Positions 41,382-49,998 of a DNA stretch of 53,057 bases are shown here, one piece after another (the stretch's first letter is position 1; every line of letters starts with the position of its first letter). Under the pieces are notes generated by a model. The model had not been told where the DNA came from. It worked only from the letters and a program-made list of their open reading frames with translations, and searched no databases. The DNA comes from Syntrophaceae bacterium. GTDB lineage: Bacteria; Desulfobacterota; BSN033; UBA1163. The DNA lies in the NCBI GenBank assembly GCA_013388645.1, contig JACAEV010000131.1, forward strand, positions 1 through 53,057. The letters are read 5' to 3'. The position numbers and the translations under genes are program-made.

Positions 41382-42562
41382 GTGGATCGCTCTTCGATGG
41401 GAATATACTCACATGCCTGAGGGCCACAGTATGTCCCGATATAATCGGCATCAGGACGATAGAGTTCAGGTTTGGGTTGGGCCTCGGCAAACTTCTCTTC
41501 GATGATATGGGCGGACCAACCCGAGATTCTTGAGAGAGCAAAAACAGGAGTGAAAAGGTCAATGGGAATTCCCATCATATGATAAACCGAGGCACTATAG
41601 AAATCGACATTGGGATAAATTTCTTTCCCTTTTAATGCCTTAAATTCTTCTTTGGTCGCAGCCTCAATCTCTTTGGTCATTTCATACCATTTCTGATCTC
41701 CTATACGTTCTGCCAATTTTCCACAGATCTTACGAAGGATTGTCGCCCTGGGGTCTTCCGTGTGGTAGACCGCATGCCCCATCCCCATCACTTTCCCCCC
41801 TTTTTGTAATCTTTCAGAAACCCAAGATTTCACCCGGGCCACCTCTCCAATCTCCAGAAGCATCCTCATCACTTCGCTGTTCGCTCCTCCATGGAGTTCT
41901 CCTGAAAGGGCTCCAATGGCGGCAGCCACGGCGGCATAAAGATGGGCATGTGTTGAAGCCACTTCTCTCCCCGCAAACGTGGAGGCATTAAAAGAATGCT
42001 CGGCATGAAGAATCAAACAGATATCAAAGTCTCTTGCCGTGTCTGTATCAGGAAGAGACCCGGATAGCATATATAAGAAATTTCCAGCATGAGGAAGGTT
42101 AGGATGCGGAGGAACAGGTTTTTTTCTCTCTCGAATTCGATGCCAGGCCGCAATGACGGTGGGCAGCTTGGCAATGAGCCAAAGGGCCTTCCTCAAATTC
42201 GCCTCCTTCGTCTCCTCATTTAATCGAATATCATAACTCCCCAAAATAGGGACTACCGACTGTAATACATCCATGGGATTCGCTGATTGGGGTAACATCT
42301 TCATATACTCTAAAACAGCGTGAGGGATGTTTCTCTCTGAAATGAGTTCCAATTGAAATCTCTTCAACTCCTCTCGGGTCGGGAGTTGGTCGTTCAGAAG
42401 GAGGAAAGAAACCTCTTCAAAGGTGGAAGATTGGGCGAGGTCAATAATATTGAACCCTCGATAAATCAGAATCCCCTTCTCTCCATCGACATCCGAAATC
42501 CGGGTATCTGCTACTCTGACTCCCCGAAGTCCAATATTTTTAACATCCAATCCCTCTTTCAT
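41378..42562 (-). CDS. gltA: Citrate synthase
   Basis: Condenses acetyl-CoA with oxaloacetate to citrate. Visible marks are LILHAEHSFNASTFAGRE, GMGHAVYHTEDPRA with the catalytic histidine, and PNVDFYSASVYHMMGIP with the catalytic aspartate. The length of 394 aa is that of the short type II-like/methylcitrate-synthase clade; 2-methylcitrate synthase activity is possible, but the setting with aconitase, Sdh and fumarase supports a TCA role. It is the first gene of the gltA-sdhA-sdhB transcript, with a GGAGAGAG site upstream. Confidence 0.93.
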   Translation of the reverse strand: MKEGLDVKNIGLRGVRVADTRISDVDGEKGILIYRGFNIIDLAQSSTFEEVSFLLLNDQLPTREELKRFQLELISERNIPHAVLEYMKMLPQSANPMDVLQSVVPILGSYDIRLNEETKEANLRKALWLIAKLPTVIAAWHRIRERKKPVPPHPNLPHAGNFLYMLSGSLPDTDTARDFDICLILHAEHSFNASTFAGREVASTHAHLYAAVAAAIGALSGELHGGANSEVMRMLLEIGEVARVKSWVSERLQKGGKVMGMGHAVYHTEDPRATILRKICGKLAERIGDQKWYEMTKEIEAATKEEFKALKGKEIYPNVDFYSASVYHMMGIPIDLFTPVFALSRISGWSAHIIEEKFAEAQPKPELYRPDADYIGTYCGPQACEYIPIEERST

Positions 42563-42692
42563 CCCGATGACTCTCTCCTAACCATCTATCGCTGATCGCA
42601 ATCCCATGACCCTTTATGGCCAGATTCCAACCTTCGCGTCCGGTCGAGGGAAAATTCCCTTAACCTCATAATATAAAAAGCTTGCCAATGAT

Positions 42693-44624
42693 TCAAGCCT
42701 TTCCTCTACGAATATAGTTTAATAACCCTCCCGCAAGAAGAACTTCTCTTTCCCTTGTGTTTAACCCGTGGGAGACTTCAAACATTCTTTTTTGGGTCGT
42801 ATTTTCAACTCTGAGGAGGCTCTCGCCTTGAATGGCACGTCTGAGATCAGTGATTCGAAGATGGTCTTCCTGTCGAATCTTTAAAAATTCATCAGGGTCT
42901 TTAAAGGTCAAAGGGAGAACTCCAAAATTAATCAGATTGGAACGATGAATGCGAGCATAGGATTTTGTGATGATAGCCTTGATGCCAAGGTACATGGGAG
43001 CCAGGGCAGCGTGCTCCCGGCTTGAACCCTGCCCATAATTTTCACCCCCTAAGATAAATCCACCTCCCATTTCTCTTGTCTTCTTAAAAAAGTCAGGGGC
43101 CACCCTCTCAAAGAGGTGTTTTGAAATCGCAGGGATATTGGATCGAAGAGGAAGAATCCTTGCTCCAGCTGGAAGGATGTGATCAGTGGTGATATTGTCT
43201 CCCACTTTCAGAATGACGAAACCCTCTATGACATCCTCTAAAGGACCTCGGAGAGGGAGAGATTGAATGTTGGGACCACGTTCGACCACTATGGTTTCGG
43301 GTTTCGAAGCGGGAGGCAAAATGAGACTGTCATCGATTAAAAATCTTTGGGGCATAGGGATACGGGGTGGTTTTAGCCCCAATGTCCTTGGATCGGTGAT
43401 CGAACCCTTCAACGCACAGGCAGTGGACACATAAGGGCTGGCTAAGTAAACTTGATCTTCGGGTGTCCCACTTCGACCTAAAAAGTTACGGTTCATTGTC
43501 CGAATGGAAACAGCCTGGGAAGGAGGAGCCTGACCCATTCCAATACATGGACCGCAGGCAGCCTCTAAGATGCGGGCTCCTGCACTGATAAGCATGGCCA
43601 GGGCTCCGTTTTGAGCAATCATCTCAAAGACTTGCTTTGACCCCGGCGTAATGGTCAGGCTGACATCCGGATGAATCTTTCTCCCTTTGAGGATTTTGGC
43701 GACACTCATTAAATCGAAATAGGATGAATTGTTGCAACTCCCAATACAGACCTGTTTCACTGCTTTTCCAGCCACCGCTCTGACCAGACAGACTTTATCT
43801 GGGCTGGAGGGTTGAGCGATGAGAGGCTCTAACTTGCCAAGATCGATTTCAATGATTTGATGATATTCTGCATCCTGATCTGAATGAAGGGGAATCCAGT
43901 CCTTCTTCCTTCCTTGAGCCTTCAGAAACTCAAGCGTCTTCTCATCACTTGGAAAGAGGGTGGTCGTCGCTCCCAGCTCTGCTCCTAAATTGGCAATGGT
44001 CGCCCTTTCTGGAATGGAAAGCGTCCCCACTCCTGACCCACCAAATTCAAAAATTTTTCCTATCCCTCCTCGTACCGTTAATCGCCTCAACAGTTCCAGC
44101 ATAATATCCTTCGAAGTAACCCAAGCGGAAAGTTTTCCTTTCAATTTCACTAAAACAATTTCTGGCATCTTGAGATAAAAAGGTTCTCCTGCCATAGCCA
44201 AGGCGACATCAAGCCCTCCCACGCCAATTGCGATCATTCCCATGGCTCCGGCATTAGGGGTATGGCTGTCGGCGCCGAGAAGAGTTTCTCCGGGTTTTGC
44301 AAAACGTTCTAAATGAACTTGATGACAGATTCCATTGCCGGGTTTAGAAAAGTAAATCCCATATTTGGCAGCAAAGGTTTGGAGAAACCGATGATCATCT
44401 GCATTCTCAAACCCTGTTTGAAGCATGTTATGGTCTACATAGCTGATGGAGAATTTGGTCTTCACCCTTGGAATCCCTAACGCCTCAAATTGGAGATAGG
44501 CCATGGTCCCTGTGGCATCCTGGGTGAGGGTCTGATCAATGGCAATGGTGATCTCTTCATTGGTCTCAAGGGTTCCGCTCACCAGATGAGACTCAAAAAT
44601 TTTTTGCACGAGATTCTTCCCCAT
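42693..44624 (-). CDS. acn: Aconitate hydratase, short single-chain type
   Basis: Isomerises citrate to isocitrate through a [4Fe-4S] cluster. Cluster cysteines are in CIGSCNNSSYFD and EAACGPCIGMG. DSHTPNAGAMGM and GGENYGQGSSREHAALAP (substrate serine/arginine) are also clear. The length of 643 aa places it with the LeuC+LeuD-like fused aconitases of deltaproteobacteria rather than the 860-900 aa AcnA/AcnB. The swivel domain occupies roughly the last 170 residues. It shares strand and neighbourhood with gltA-sdhAB, separated by 130 bases. Confidence 0.93.
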   Translation of the reverse strand: MGKNLVQKIFESHLVSGTLETNEEITIAIDQTLTQDATGTMAYLQFEALGIPRVKTKFSISYVDHNMLQTGFENADDHRFLQTFAAKYGIYFSKPGNGICHQVHLERFAKPGETLLGADSHTPNAGAMGMIAIGVGGLDVALAMAGEPFYLKMPEIVLVKLKGKLSAWVTSKDIMLELLRRLTVRGGIGKIFEFGGSGVGTLSIPERATIANLGAELGATTTLFPSDEKTLEFLKAQGRKKDWIPLHSDQDAEYHQIIEIDLGKLEPLIAQPSSPDKVCLVRAVAGKAVKQVCIGSCNNSSYFDLMSVAKILKGRKIHPDVSLTITPGSKQVFEMIAQNGALAMLISAGARILEAACGPCIGMGQAPPSQAVSIRTMNRNFLGRSGTPEDQVYLASPYVSTACALKGSITDPRTLGLKPPRIPMPQRFLIDDSLILPPASKPETIVVERGPNIQSLPLRGPLEDVIEGFVILKVGDNITTDHILPAGARILPLRSNIPAISKHLFERVAPDFFKKTREMGGGFILGGENYGQGSSREHAALAPMYLGIKAIITKSYARIHRSNLINFGVLPLTFKDPDEFLKIRQEDHLRITDLRRAIQGESLLRVENTTQKRMFEVSHGLNTREREVLLAGGLLNYIRRGKA

Positions 44625-44744
44625 AAATTACCTTTCGCATATCTGTGTAATCGGTTATTAATCAGTGTAATCAGAAATTTCGAACCTTCTTGGAAATCTC
44701 AAAAATGATAATCGATGCTTTTCTAATTTGTCAATCTGAGCTCA

Positions 44745-44773
44745 TTGATAATTCAATCCTTTTCAAATAGAAT
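44745..44773 (+). promoter_or_regulatory. Sigma-70 promoter of fumC
   Basis: TTGATA (44745-44750), 17 bases, TAGAAT (44768-44773). The predicted start near 44780 leaves a 34-base leader with an AAAGGAGA ribosome site. Confidence 0.55.
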
Positions 44774-44813
44774 ATTTAGAAAATTTAAATTCGCCGGTCA
44801 AAGGAGAAAGAAC

Positions 44814-46244
44814 ATGGTTGTTTTAAACAGAGAATATCGGATAGAAAGAGACTCCATGGGAGCGGTGAAGGTACCAAAAGAGGCTTGCTACGGTGCTCAG
44901 ACGCAGAGGGCAATTGAAAATTTTCCCATCAGCGGTTGGCGTTTCAGCAGAGAATTGATCTACGCTTTAGGTCTTATCAAATATGCCTCGGCAAAAACCA
45001 ATCTTAATTTGGGACTTCTGGGAAAAAGGATGGCCAAAGCGATCGGGCAGGCATCTCAAGAGGTAATGGAGGGGAAATGGGATGAGCAATTTGCGATCGA
45101 TGTTTTTCAAACCGGCTCCGGGACCTCCACCAATATGAATGCCAACGAGGTGATTGCAAATCGTGCGAATGAAATGCTGGGAAGAGAAAGGGGGACCTAT
45201 CAGCCTGTTCATCCCAACGACCATGTGAATTTAGGGCAATCGAGTAATGATGTCTTTCCTTCTGCTATTCACATTGCCTCTACCATCCTTCTCCATCAAA
45301 AACTCCTGCCAGCCTTAAGAGATCTTCATCGAGCATTACGAGATAAGGGAAGAGAATTCCACTCCATCCTTAAAATTGGAAGAACCCATCTCCAAGATGC
45401 CACGCCGATTCGATTGGGTCAGGAATTTGAAGGTTATGCACGTCAAGTGGAATTGGGGATGGATAGAATACAGAACGCCTTGAAGTCCCTCGTTGAACTT
45501 CCCTTGGGGGGCACAGCGGTAGGAACAGGGATCAATACGCATCCTCATTTTGCAAAAAAAGCCATCGCCATCATCAATCAAAAAACAGGTTATCGTTTCT
45601 CTGAGGCCGCTGATCATTTTGAGGCTCAGGGTGCCAAAGATGCATTGGTAGAAATGAGCGGAACCTTAAAAGCAGTGGCGGTGAGTTTAATTAAAATTGC
45701 GAACGACATCCGATGGCTGGGATCGGGCCCCCGATGTGGAATTGGAGAAATCCGTCTCCCAGAGACTCAACCTGGTTCCTCGATCATGCCCGGAAAAGTT
45801 AACCCCGTCATCCCTGAATCCCTCGTCCAGGCATGCGCCCAAGTGATTGGGAATGATTCAGCCATTACCCTCGGGGGGCTCAGTGGCAATTTTGAACTCA
45901 ATGTCATGATGCCATTGATCGCTTACAATCTGCTGCAATCCCTTCGACTTCTTGCCAATGGGATAAACAATTTTTCTAAAAGATGCATCCGGGGGCTGAA
46001 GGCAGATCGAAAGCGTTGCGAAGAGATGATCGAAAAGAGCCTGGCGCTGGCTACCGCATTAACCCCCAAAATCGGATATGAGGAGGCCGCCCGAATTGCT
46101 AAAAAGGCATACGTTCAAAATAAAACCATCCGTCAGGTGGTGGTGGAGGAAGGGATTCTTTCAAAATCAGAATTGAAGGATTGCCTTGATCCCCGATCCA
46201 TGGTCACCCCCATGAAAACGAAAATGGAAAAAGTCTCATCCTGA
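44814..46244 (+). CDS. fumC: Class II fumarate hydratase
   Basis: Iron-free, oxygen-stable fumarase, hydrating fumarate to malate. The superfamily signature GSSIMPGKVNPVIPE is present, with TGSGTSTNMNANEVIANRA, HPNDHVNLGQSSNDVFPSA and KIGRTHLQDATPIRLGQEF. The ATG at 44814 has an AAAGGAGA site 6 bases upstream. The track start at 44745 lies in the promoter region and was rejected. The length of 476 aa is a little above the usual 460-470. It is divergent to acn, so the four TCA genes are organised on two strands around a shared control region. Confidence 0.94.
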   Translation: MVVLNREYRIERDSMGAVKVPKEACYGAQTQRAIENFPISGWRFSRELIYALGLIKYASAKTNLNLGLLGKRMAKAIGQASQEVMEGKWDEQFAIDVFQTGSGTSTNMNANEVIANRANEMLGRERGTYQPVHPNDHVNLGQSSNDVFPSAIHIASTILLHQKLLPALRDLHRALRDKGREFHSILKIGRTHLQDATPIRLGQEFEGYARQVELGMDRIQNALKSLVELPLGGTAVGTGINTHPHFAKKAIAIINQKTGYRFSEAADHFEAQGAKDALVEMSGTLKAVAVSLIKIANDIRWLGSGPRCGIGEIRLPETQPGSSIMPGKVNPVIPESLVQACAQVIGNDSAITLGGLSGNFELNVMMPLIAYNLLQSLRLLANGINNFSKRCIRGLKADRKRCEEMIEKSLALATALTPKIGYEEAARIAKKAYVQNKTIRQVVVEEGILSKSELKDCLDPRSMVTPMKTKMEKVSS

Positions 46245-46270
46245 TCATTTAAAACCAATAGGTGGCAGTT

Positions 46271-47038
46271 TTACCTTCCTTTCAGATAGAAGATGAGAAT
46301 GATCCCTCCAAAAATCATGAAGGCTGAAAGCGTCTGCCCCATGGTGAAGGGACCCAAAATAAATCCGAGCTGAGGGTCGGGTTCCCTGAACAACTCCACA
46401 AAAAATCGAAAGATCCCATAAATCGAAAGAAACAAGGCTAACAATCCACCCGTTGGAAGTTTTTTATCTTTGAGAAACCAGAGGATCAAAAAAAGAGCTC
46501 CCCCCTCCAAAGCGCTTTCATACAGTTGAGAGGGATGTCGAGGCAGGTCTCCCCCTTTCGGGAAGATCATCGCCCATGGGACTTGAGTGACTCTTCCGTA
46601 GAGCTCCCCATTGATGAAATTCCCAATTCTTCCTAAACCCAGTCCAATCGGAGCGGTAACGATGAAGAGGTCTGCGATCTTCCAGAACGACTTTTTATTT
46701 TTCCAGGAAAAAAGAATTCCAACGAGAAGGACGCCGATCAACCCTCCATGAAAGGACATGCCCCCATGCCAGATGGCAAATGCCTCGAGGGGATCGGAGA
46801 GGTACATCTTCAGGTCATAAAAGAGGACATACCCTAACCGGGCTCCGATGATGAGTCCGAGGATGAGATAAAAATAGAGATTTTCGACCTCCAGTTTTGA
46901 AATTCCAAAATCTTTTTTCTTCATCTGGTACCGGACAAGGAGGTAGGAGGCAAGAAATCCAAACACATACATTAACCCATACCAACCCACACGAATCGGA
47001 CCCAGCTCGATCAGGATAGGATTAATATCGATGCGCAT
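46271..47038 (-). CDS. lgt: Prolipoprotein diacylglyceryl transferase
   Basis: Inner-membrane enzyme that attaches diacylglycerol to the cysteine of prolipoproteins. Seven hydrophobic segments in 255 aa. The signature region is GRIGNFINGELYGRVTQVPW, with the catalytic arginine/histidine area HGGMSFHGGLIG and the C-terminal HPSQLYESALEGG. The start follows AGGAG. It is a single gene, convergent with fumC. Confidence 0.95.
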   Translation of the reverse strand: MRIDINPILIELGPIRVGWYGLMYVFGFLASYLLVRYQMKKKDFGISKLEVENLYFYLILGLIIGARLGYVLFYDLKMYLSDPLEAFAIWHGGMSFHGGLIGVLLVGILFSWKNKKSFWKIADLFIVTAPIGLGLGRIGNFINGELYGRVTQVPWAMIFPKGGDLPRHPSQLYESALEGGALFLILWFLKDKKLPTGGLLALFLSIYGIFRFFVELFREPDPQLGFILGPFTMGQTLSAFMIFGGIILIFYLKGR

Positions 47039-47187
47039 GACTTACTCCTGATACCTCTATCTTATTGGAGAATGAACAAAGATTCAAGCACCTTGAATAT
47101 TTCTACGCTGACCTGTCCGCCCTTCGGGATGATTTATCTCTCAATGGGTCTCGGTCTCAAAAAAAGGCTGACAAAGACGGGTTTAAA

Positions 47188-47216
47188 TTGACGTCGCTAA
47201 ATAATTCTTGTATAAT
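47188..47216 (+). promoter_or_regulatory. Strong sigma-70 promoter just upstream of the AAA ATPase
   Basis: TTGACG (47188-47193), exactly 17 bases, TATAAT (47211-47216). The ATG at 47229 is 12 bases past the -10, giving a leader of about 5 bases and no Shine-Dalgarno. It is the second promoter of this kind in the window. Confidence 0.7.
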
Positions 47217-47228
47217 TTCTCCAATCTT

Positions 47229-48734
47229 ATGGAAGAGCTCTCCAAGAAACAACAGATCCTTCAGGACCTGAAGAAATTCATTCTCTCCAAGGCCTCTATT
47301 GTCTATATCCTCTCGGATGAAGAAGACCGGATGGAGGGGCTACTTAAGGAACTCAGCGCCACCTTTCAACCCAGGCCCAAACTCTTCATCTGGAACCCCT
47401 TCCAGGGGTTATCGGGAGAAAACGAGAAGAATGAAAACTTGAAGAATCCCATCGACGCCCTCGATAAAGTGATTCAGAGCTCCGAACAGGCCTTTTATCT
47501 CTTTGAAGGGCTTCATCCTTTTTTAAAGACGGATCCTTTCCTCCCAAGAAAATTAAAGGATCTCCATCGCGCTCTCCGAAATCGTTATGCGACCCTTTTC
47601 ATAGTGGCACCGATTCAGGTTGTCCCGGACGAACTGAAGCGAGATATGGTCGTCTATGATCTCCCCATGCCAGATGCAACGGAAGTGGAGCGGACCTTGA
47701 TGGGAGTCATCTCTGCCAGCCCTCAAGCTTCAAAATTAGCAGAGTCCCTTACGCCGGAGTTGAAAGACCGATTGGTCAAAGCAGCCCTCGGCCTCTCTCT
47801 CGACCAGGTGGCCCGGGCTTTCCGAAGTGCCCTCATTGGAAGGACCACCATCGATTCCTCTCTCATTGATGCGGTTATCGAAGAAAAAGGACAGTTGATT
47901 CGGAAATCCGGAATCCTCAACTTAGTGACCCATCGGCCTTCCCTGGAGGATATCGGTGGGCTGGAAAATCTCAAAGAATGGCTAAGAAAAAGGTCAAAAA
48001 TTTTAAGCAGCGAGGGGATGTCTTTTGGTCTTTCACTTCCAAAAGGAGTTTTGATCACCGGCCTTTCAGGATGTGGCAAAAGCCTCTGTGCAAAAGTATT
48101 CGCCTCTTTTTGGCAGATCCCTCTGCTCCATCTTGACATGGCCCGACTCTACGATGGAACCATTGGAGAGCCAGAAGAAGCTCTCCAGGTCTCCCTTCGG
48201 ACGGCAGAGTCTGTAGCACCGTGTGTGCTCTGGATTGACGAAATAGAAGCAGGGATCAGCATCCAGAGTCAAAAAGCGGGCGGGGGAACGCAATCTCGAG
48301 TTTTTGCTTCTTTCCTTACCTGGATGCAGGAGAAGGGTGCTTTTGTCTTTATCGCGGCGACCGCCAATGTGATCGAACTCCTTCCCCCTGAAGTGTTGCG
48401 AAAAGGTCGCTTTGACCAAATCTTCTTTGTCACCCTTCCCAATCCACAAGAAAGAAAGTCCATCTTCTCCATCCATCTGAAGAAAAATGGGGCGGATCTG
48501 TCACGGTTCAATTTGGATATGTTGGTAAAAGTGACTGAGGGGTTTAATGGTGCCGAGATTGAACAGGCAGTCAATGGAGCGATGATCGAGGCCTTCAACT
48601 CAGGTCGGCCGATCAATGAGCAGGATCTGGTGATCTCGGCTGGGAATATCGTCCCGCTCTCAACCACCATGAGGGAAGAAATCGGGAGGATGGAACGCTG
48701 GGCCTACAATCGAGCCATTCCAGCCTCGAAGTAA
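47229..48734 (+). CDS. AAA ATPase, Ycf46-like
   Basis: Protein of about 501 aa from the ATG after the -10 element; the track begins 7 codons earlier, inside the promoter. The N-terminal 240 residues are a divergent, non-nucleotide-binding AAA-like part. The C-terminal AAA module has Walker A GLSGCGKS, Walker B CVLWIDEIEAG and the sensor/arginine-finger region EVLRKGRFDQIF, followed by the helical lid. This arrangement matches Ycf46-type ATPases of cyanobacteria and other bacteria, which are linked to CO2 or stress responses but not well understood. It is followed convergently by an acidic small protein. Function unknown. Confidence 0.88.
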   Translation: MEELSKKQQILQDLKKFILSKASIVYILSDEEDRMEGLLKELSATFQPRPKLFIWNPFQGLSGENEKNENLKNPIDALDKVIQSSEQAFYLFEGLHPFLKTDPFLPRKLKDLHRALRNRYATLFIVAPIQVVPDELKRDMVVYDLPMPDATEVERTLMGVISASPQASKLAESLTPELKDRLVKAALGLSLDQVARAFRSALIGRTTIDSSLIDAVIEEKGQLIRKSGILNLVTHRPSLEDIGGLENLKEWLRKRSKILSSEGMSFGLSLPKGVLITGLSGCGKSLCAKVFASFWQIPLLHLDMARLYDGTIGEPEEALQVSLRTAESVAPCVLWIDEIEAGISIQSQKAGGGTQSRVFASFLTWMQEKGAFVFIAATANVIELLPPEVLRKGRFDQIFFVTLPNPQERKSIFSIHLKKNGADLSRFNLDMLVKVTEGFNGAEIEQAVNGAMIEAFNSGRPINEQDLVISAGNIVPLSTTMREEIGRMERWAYNRAIPASK

Positions 48735-48736
48735 AA

Positions 48737-49051
48737 TCAATAATCTTCTTTGTCCTCGTCGTCGTAATCTTCCTCTTCGTAATCGCCTTCTTCTAAATCC
48801 TCTTCTTCTTCCTCCTCCTCTTTCTCCTCTTTTTTCTTCCGTTTTATTTTGAAGTTGATCTTCTCTAAACTATCATCCCCAAGATCATCGATCACCTCAT
48901 TAAAAAACATGGCCAGAGAAATGACATACTCTTCGGGTAATTCCCGGAACCACTCGATGACCCTCTCCGCCATTTCCATCTTCTCACTGGTGGAAGAGTC
49001 CTCTATCAGATCGATGGCCTTACGGTAGTGCTTATTGAATGCCCGGATCAT
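48737..49051 (-). CDS. Small protein with extremely acidic C-terminal tail
   Basis: One hundred and four residues. The first 75 form a predicted helical domain (MIRAFNKHYRKAIDLIEDSS ... WFRELPEEYVISLAMFFNEVID). The tail is Glu/Asp-rich (EEKEEEEEEEDLEEGDYEEE and similar), after a Lys-rich KRKKKEEK stretch. The tail makes the 3' end of the gene low-complexity. It could bind a basic partner, RNA-binding protein or metal ions. It ends 2 bases from the convergent AAA ATPase. I do not recognise the family, and the function is unknown. Confidence 0.7.
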   Translation of the reverse strand: MIRAFNKHYRKAIDLIEDSSTSEKMEMAERVIEWFRELPEEYVISLAMFFNEVIDDLGDDSLEKINFKIKRKKKEEKEEEEEEEDLEEGDYEEEDYDDEDKEDY

Positions 49052-49130
49052 AAAATAATTCTCGCCTCCTATTCAATTTTATATTCTACTTCATTATACT
49101 TCCCTTCCCCTTAAGGGACAATAAAAATTT

Positions 49131-49892
49131 TTATTCAAATCGCATGACCTTGACTCCGATGAAGTCCATTTGGGAAAGATAGTCTTTCAGCAAAACCTCC
49201 CTCACCCTCCCTCCTTTTCCTTTTGTTCCACTGGCATGAATCAGATAGACTGGGCTATCATCTCCCATCTTTCGACTCTTCTCAATCTTGATGATTCCAA
49301 TATGTCCGATCACTTCCCCTCTTACCCTCTTCTCGGGTTTTTTTGCAAAATAAATAATGTCCCCGTTTTTAAACCTTTTGATACCACTTAACAGCTCAGG
49401 GGGAGGAAGAATCTCGACAAAATCCTTTCCCCTTGAGCCCTTTATCTTACTTATTTTCCCTAACTCAGAGGTTATCTCCTTCCCCCATTTTCCACTCACA
49501 ATCATATCTTCTCCATATTCAAAGCGGTCCTCATAATTGACGACTTTTCCATCCTGAAGAATTCCCTTTGAATAGAATCTCTTTTCCAAGGCGATTTGGA
49601 TCGCCTCATCAGGAGTTTTACTTAAGGCAAGTTCCACTGCACGGAAGGTCAAATACATACAATCCACCTTCTCGTCTGCCACAATGGTTGCTTTGGAGAC
49701 GTAGTCCCCCAATGGATCCGTATCATACGGAACACCTAAAAACCTCTCTGCCCAGAAGACAATCCTTTCCCCAATGGGTTTGCTCTTCAAGGAAGTTTGG
49801 AATTTTTGAATCTCCTCATGGGTGAGTGCGTAACAGGGCTGAAGGAATAGGAAAAAGATAAGAGGAAAAACGAGAGTTTTTGTTAGATTCAA
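49131..49892 (-). CDS. Secreted DUF1460-like cysteine hydrolase (putative amidase)
   Basis: Protein of 253 aa with a signal peptide (MNLTKTLVFPLIFFLFLQPCYA). The N-terminal part of the mature chain reads GERIVFWAERFLGVPYDTDP and DEKVDCMYLTFRAVELAL, which match the DUF1460 pattern with the cysteine in a VDCxxLTF context. A later GHIGIIKIEKS carries the likely histidine. DUF1460 proteins belong to the NlpC/P60-like hydrolases that act on peptidoglycan peptides. Whether it trims cell wall here is inference. It forms no obvious operon. Confidence 0.75.
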   Translation of the reverse strand: MNLTKTLVFPLIFFLFLQPCYALTHEEIQKFQTSLKSKPIGERIVFWAERFLGVPYDTDPLGDYVSKATIVADEKVDCMYLTFRAVELALSKTPDEAIQIALEKRFYSKGILQDGKVVNYEDRFEYGEDMIVSGKWGKEITSELGKISKIKGSRGKDFVEILPPPELLSGIKRFKNGDIIYFAKKPEKRVRGEVIGHIGIIKIEKSRKMGDDSPVYLIHASGTKGKGGRVREVLLKDYLSQMDFIGVKVMRFE

Positions 49893-49998
49893 TTTTTAAA
49901 TTCCCTGATTCTTAATGTTGTTCTACCTGGTGCAAACCGGTTCAAACCCTGGCTTCTTTGAGACCCCACAAACCCTACATCGCTGGAGAGAAGTTCGG

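Noticed and set aside
49917-49985. tRNA-like stretch with GGTTCAAACCC
   Set aside because: No matching acceptor stem, D-arm or anticodon arm can be drawn around it.
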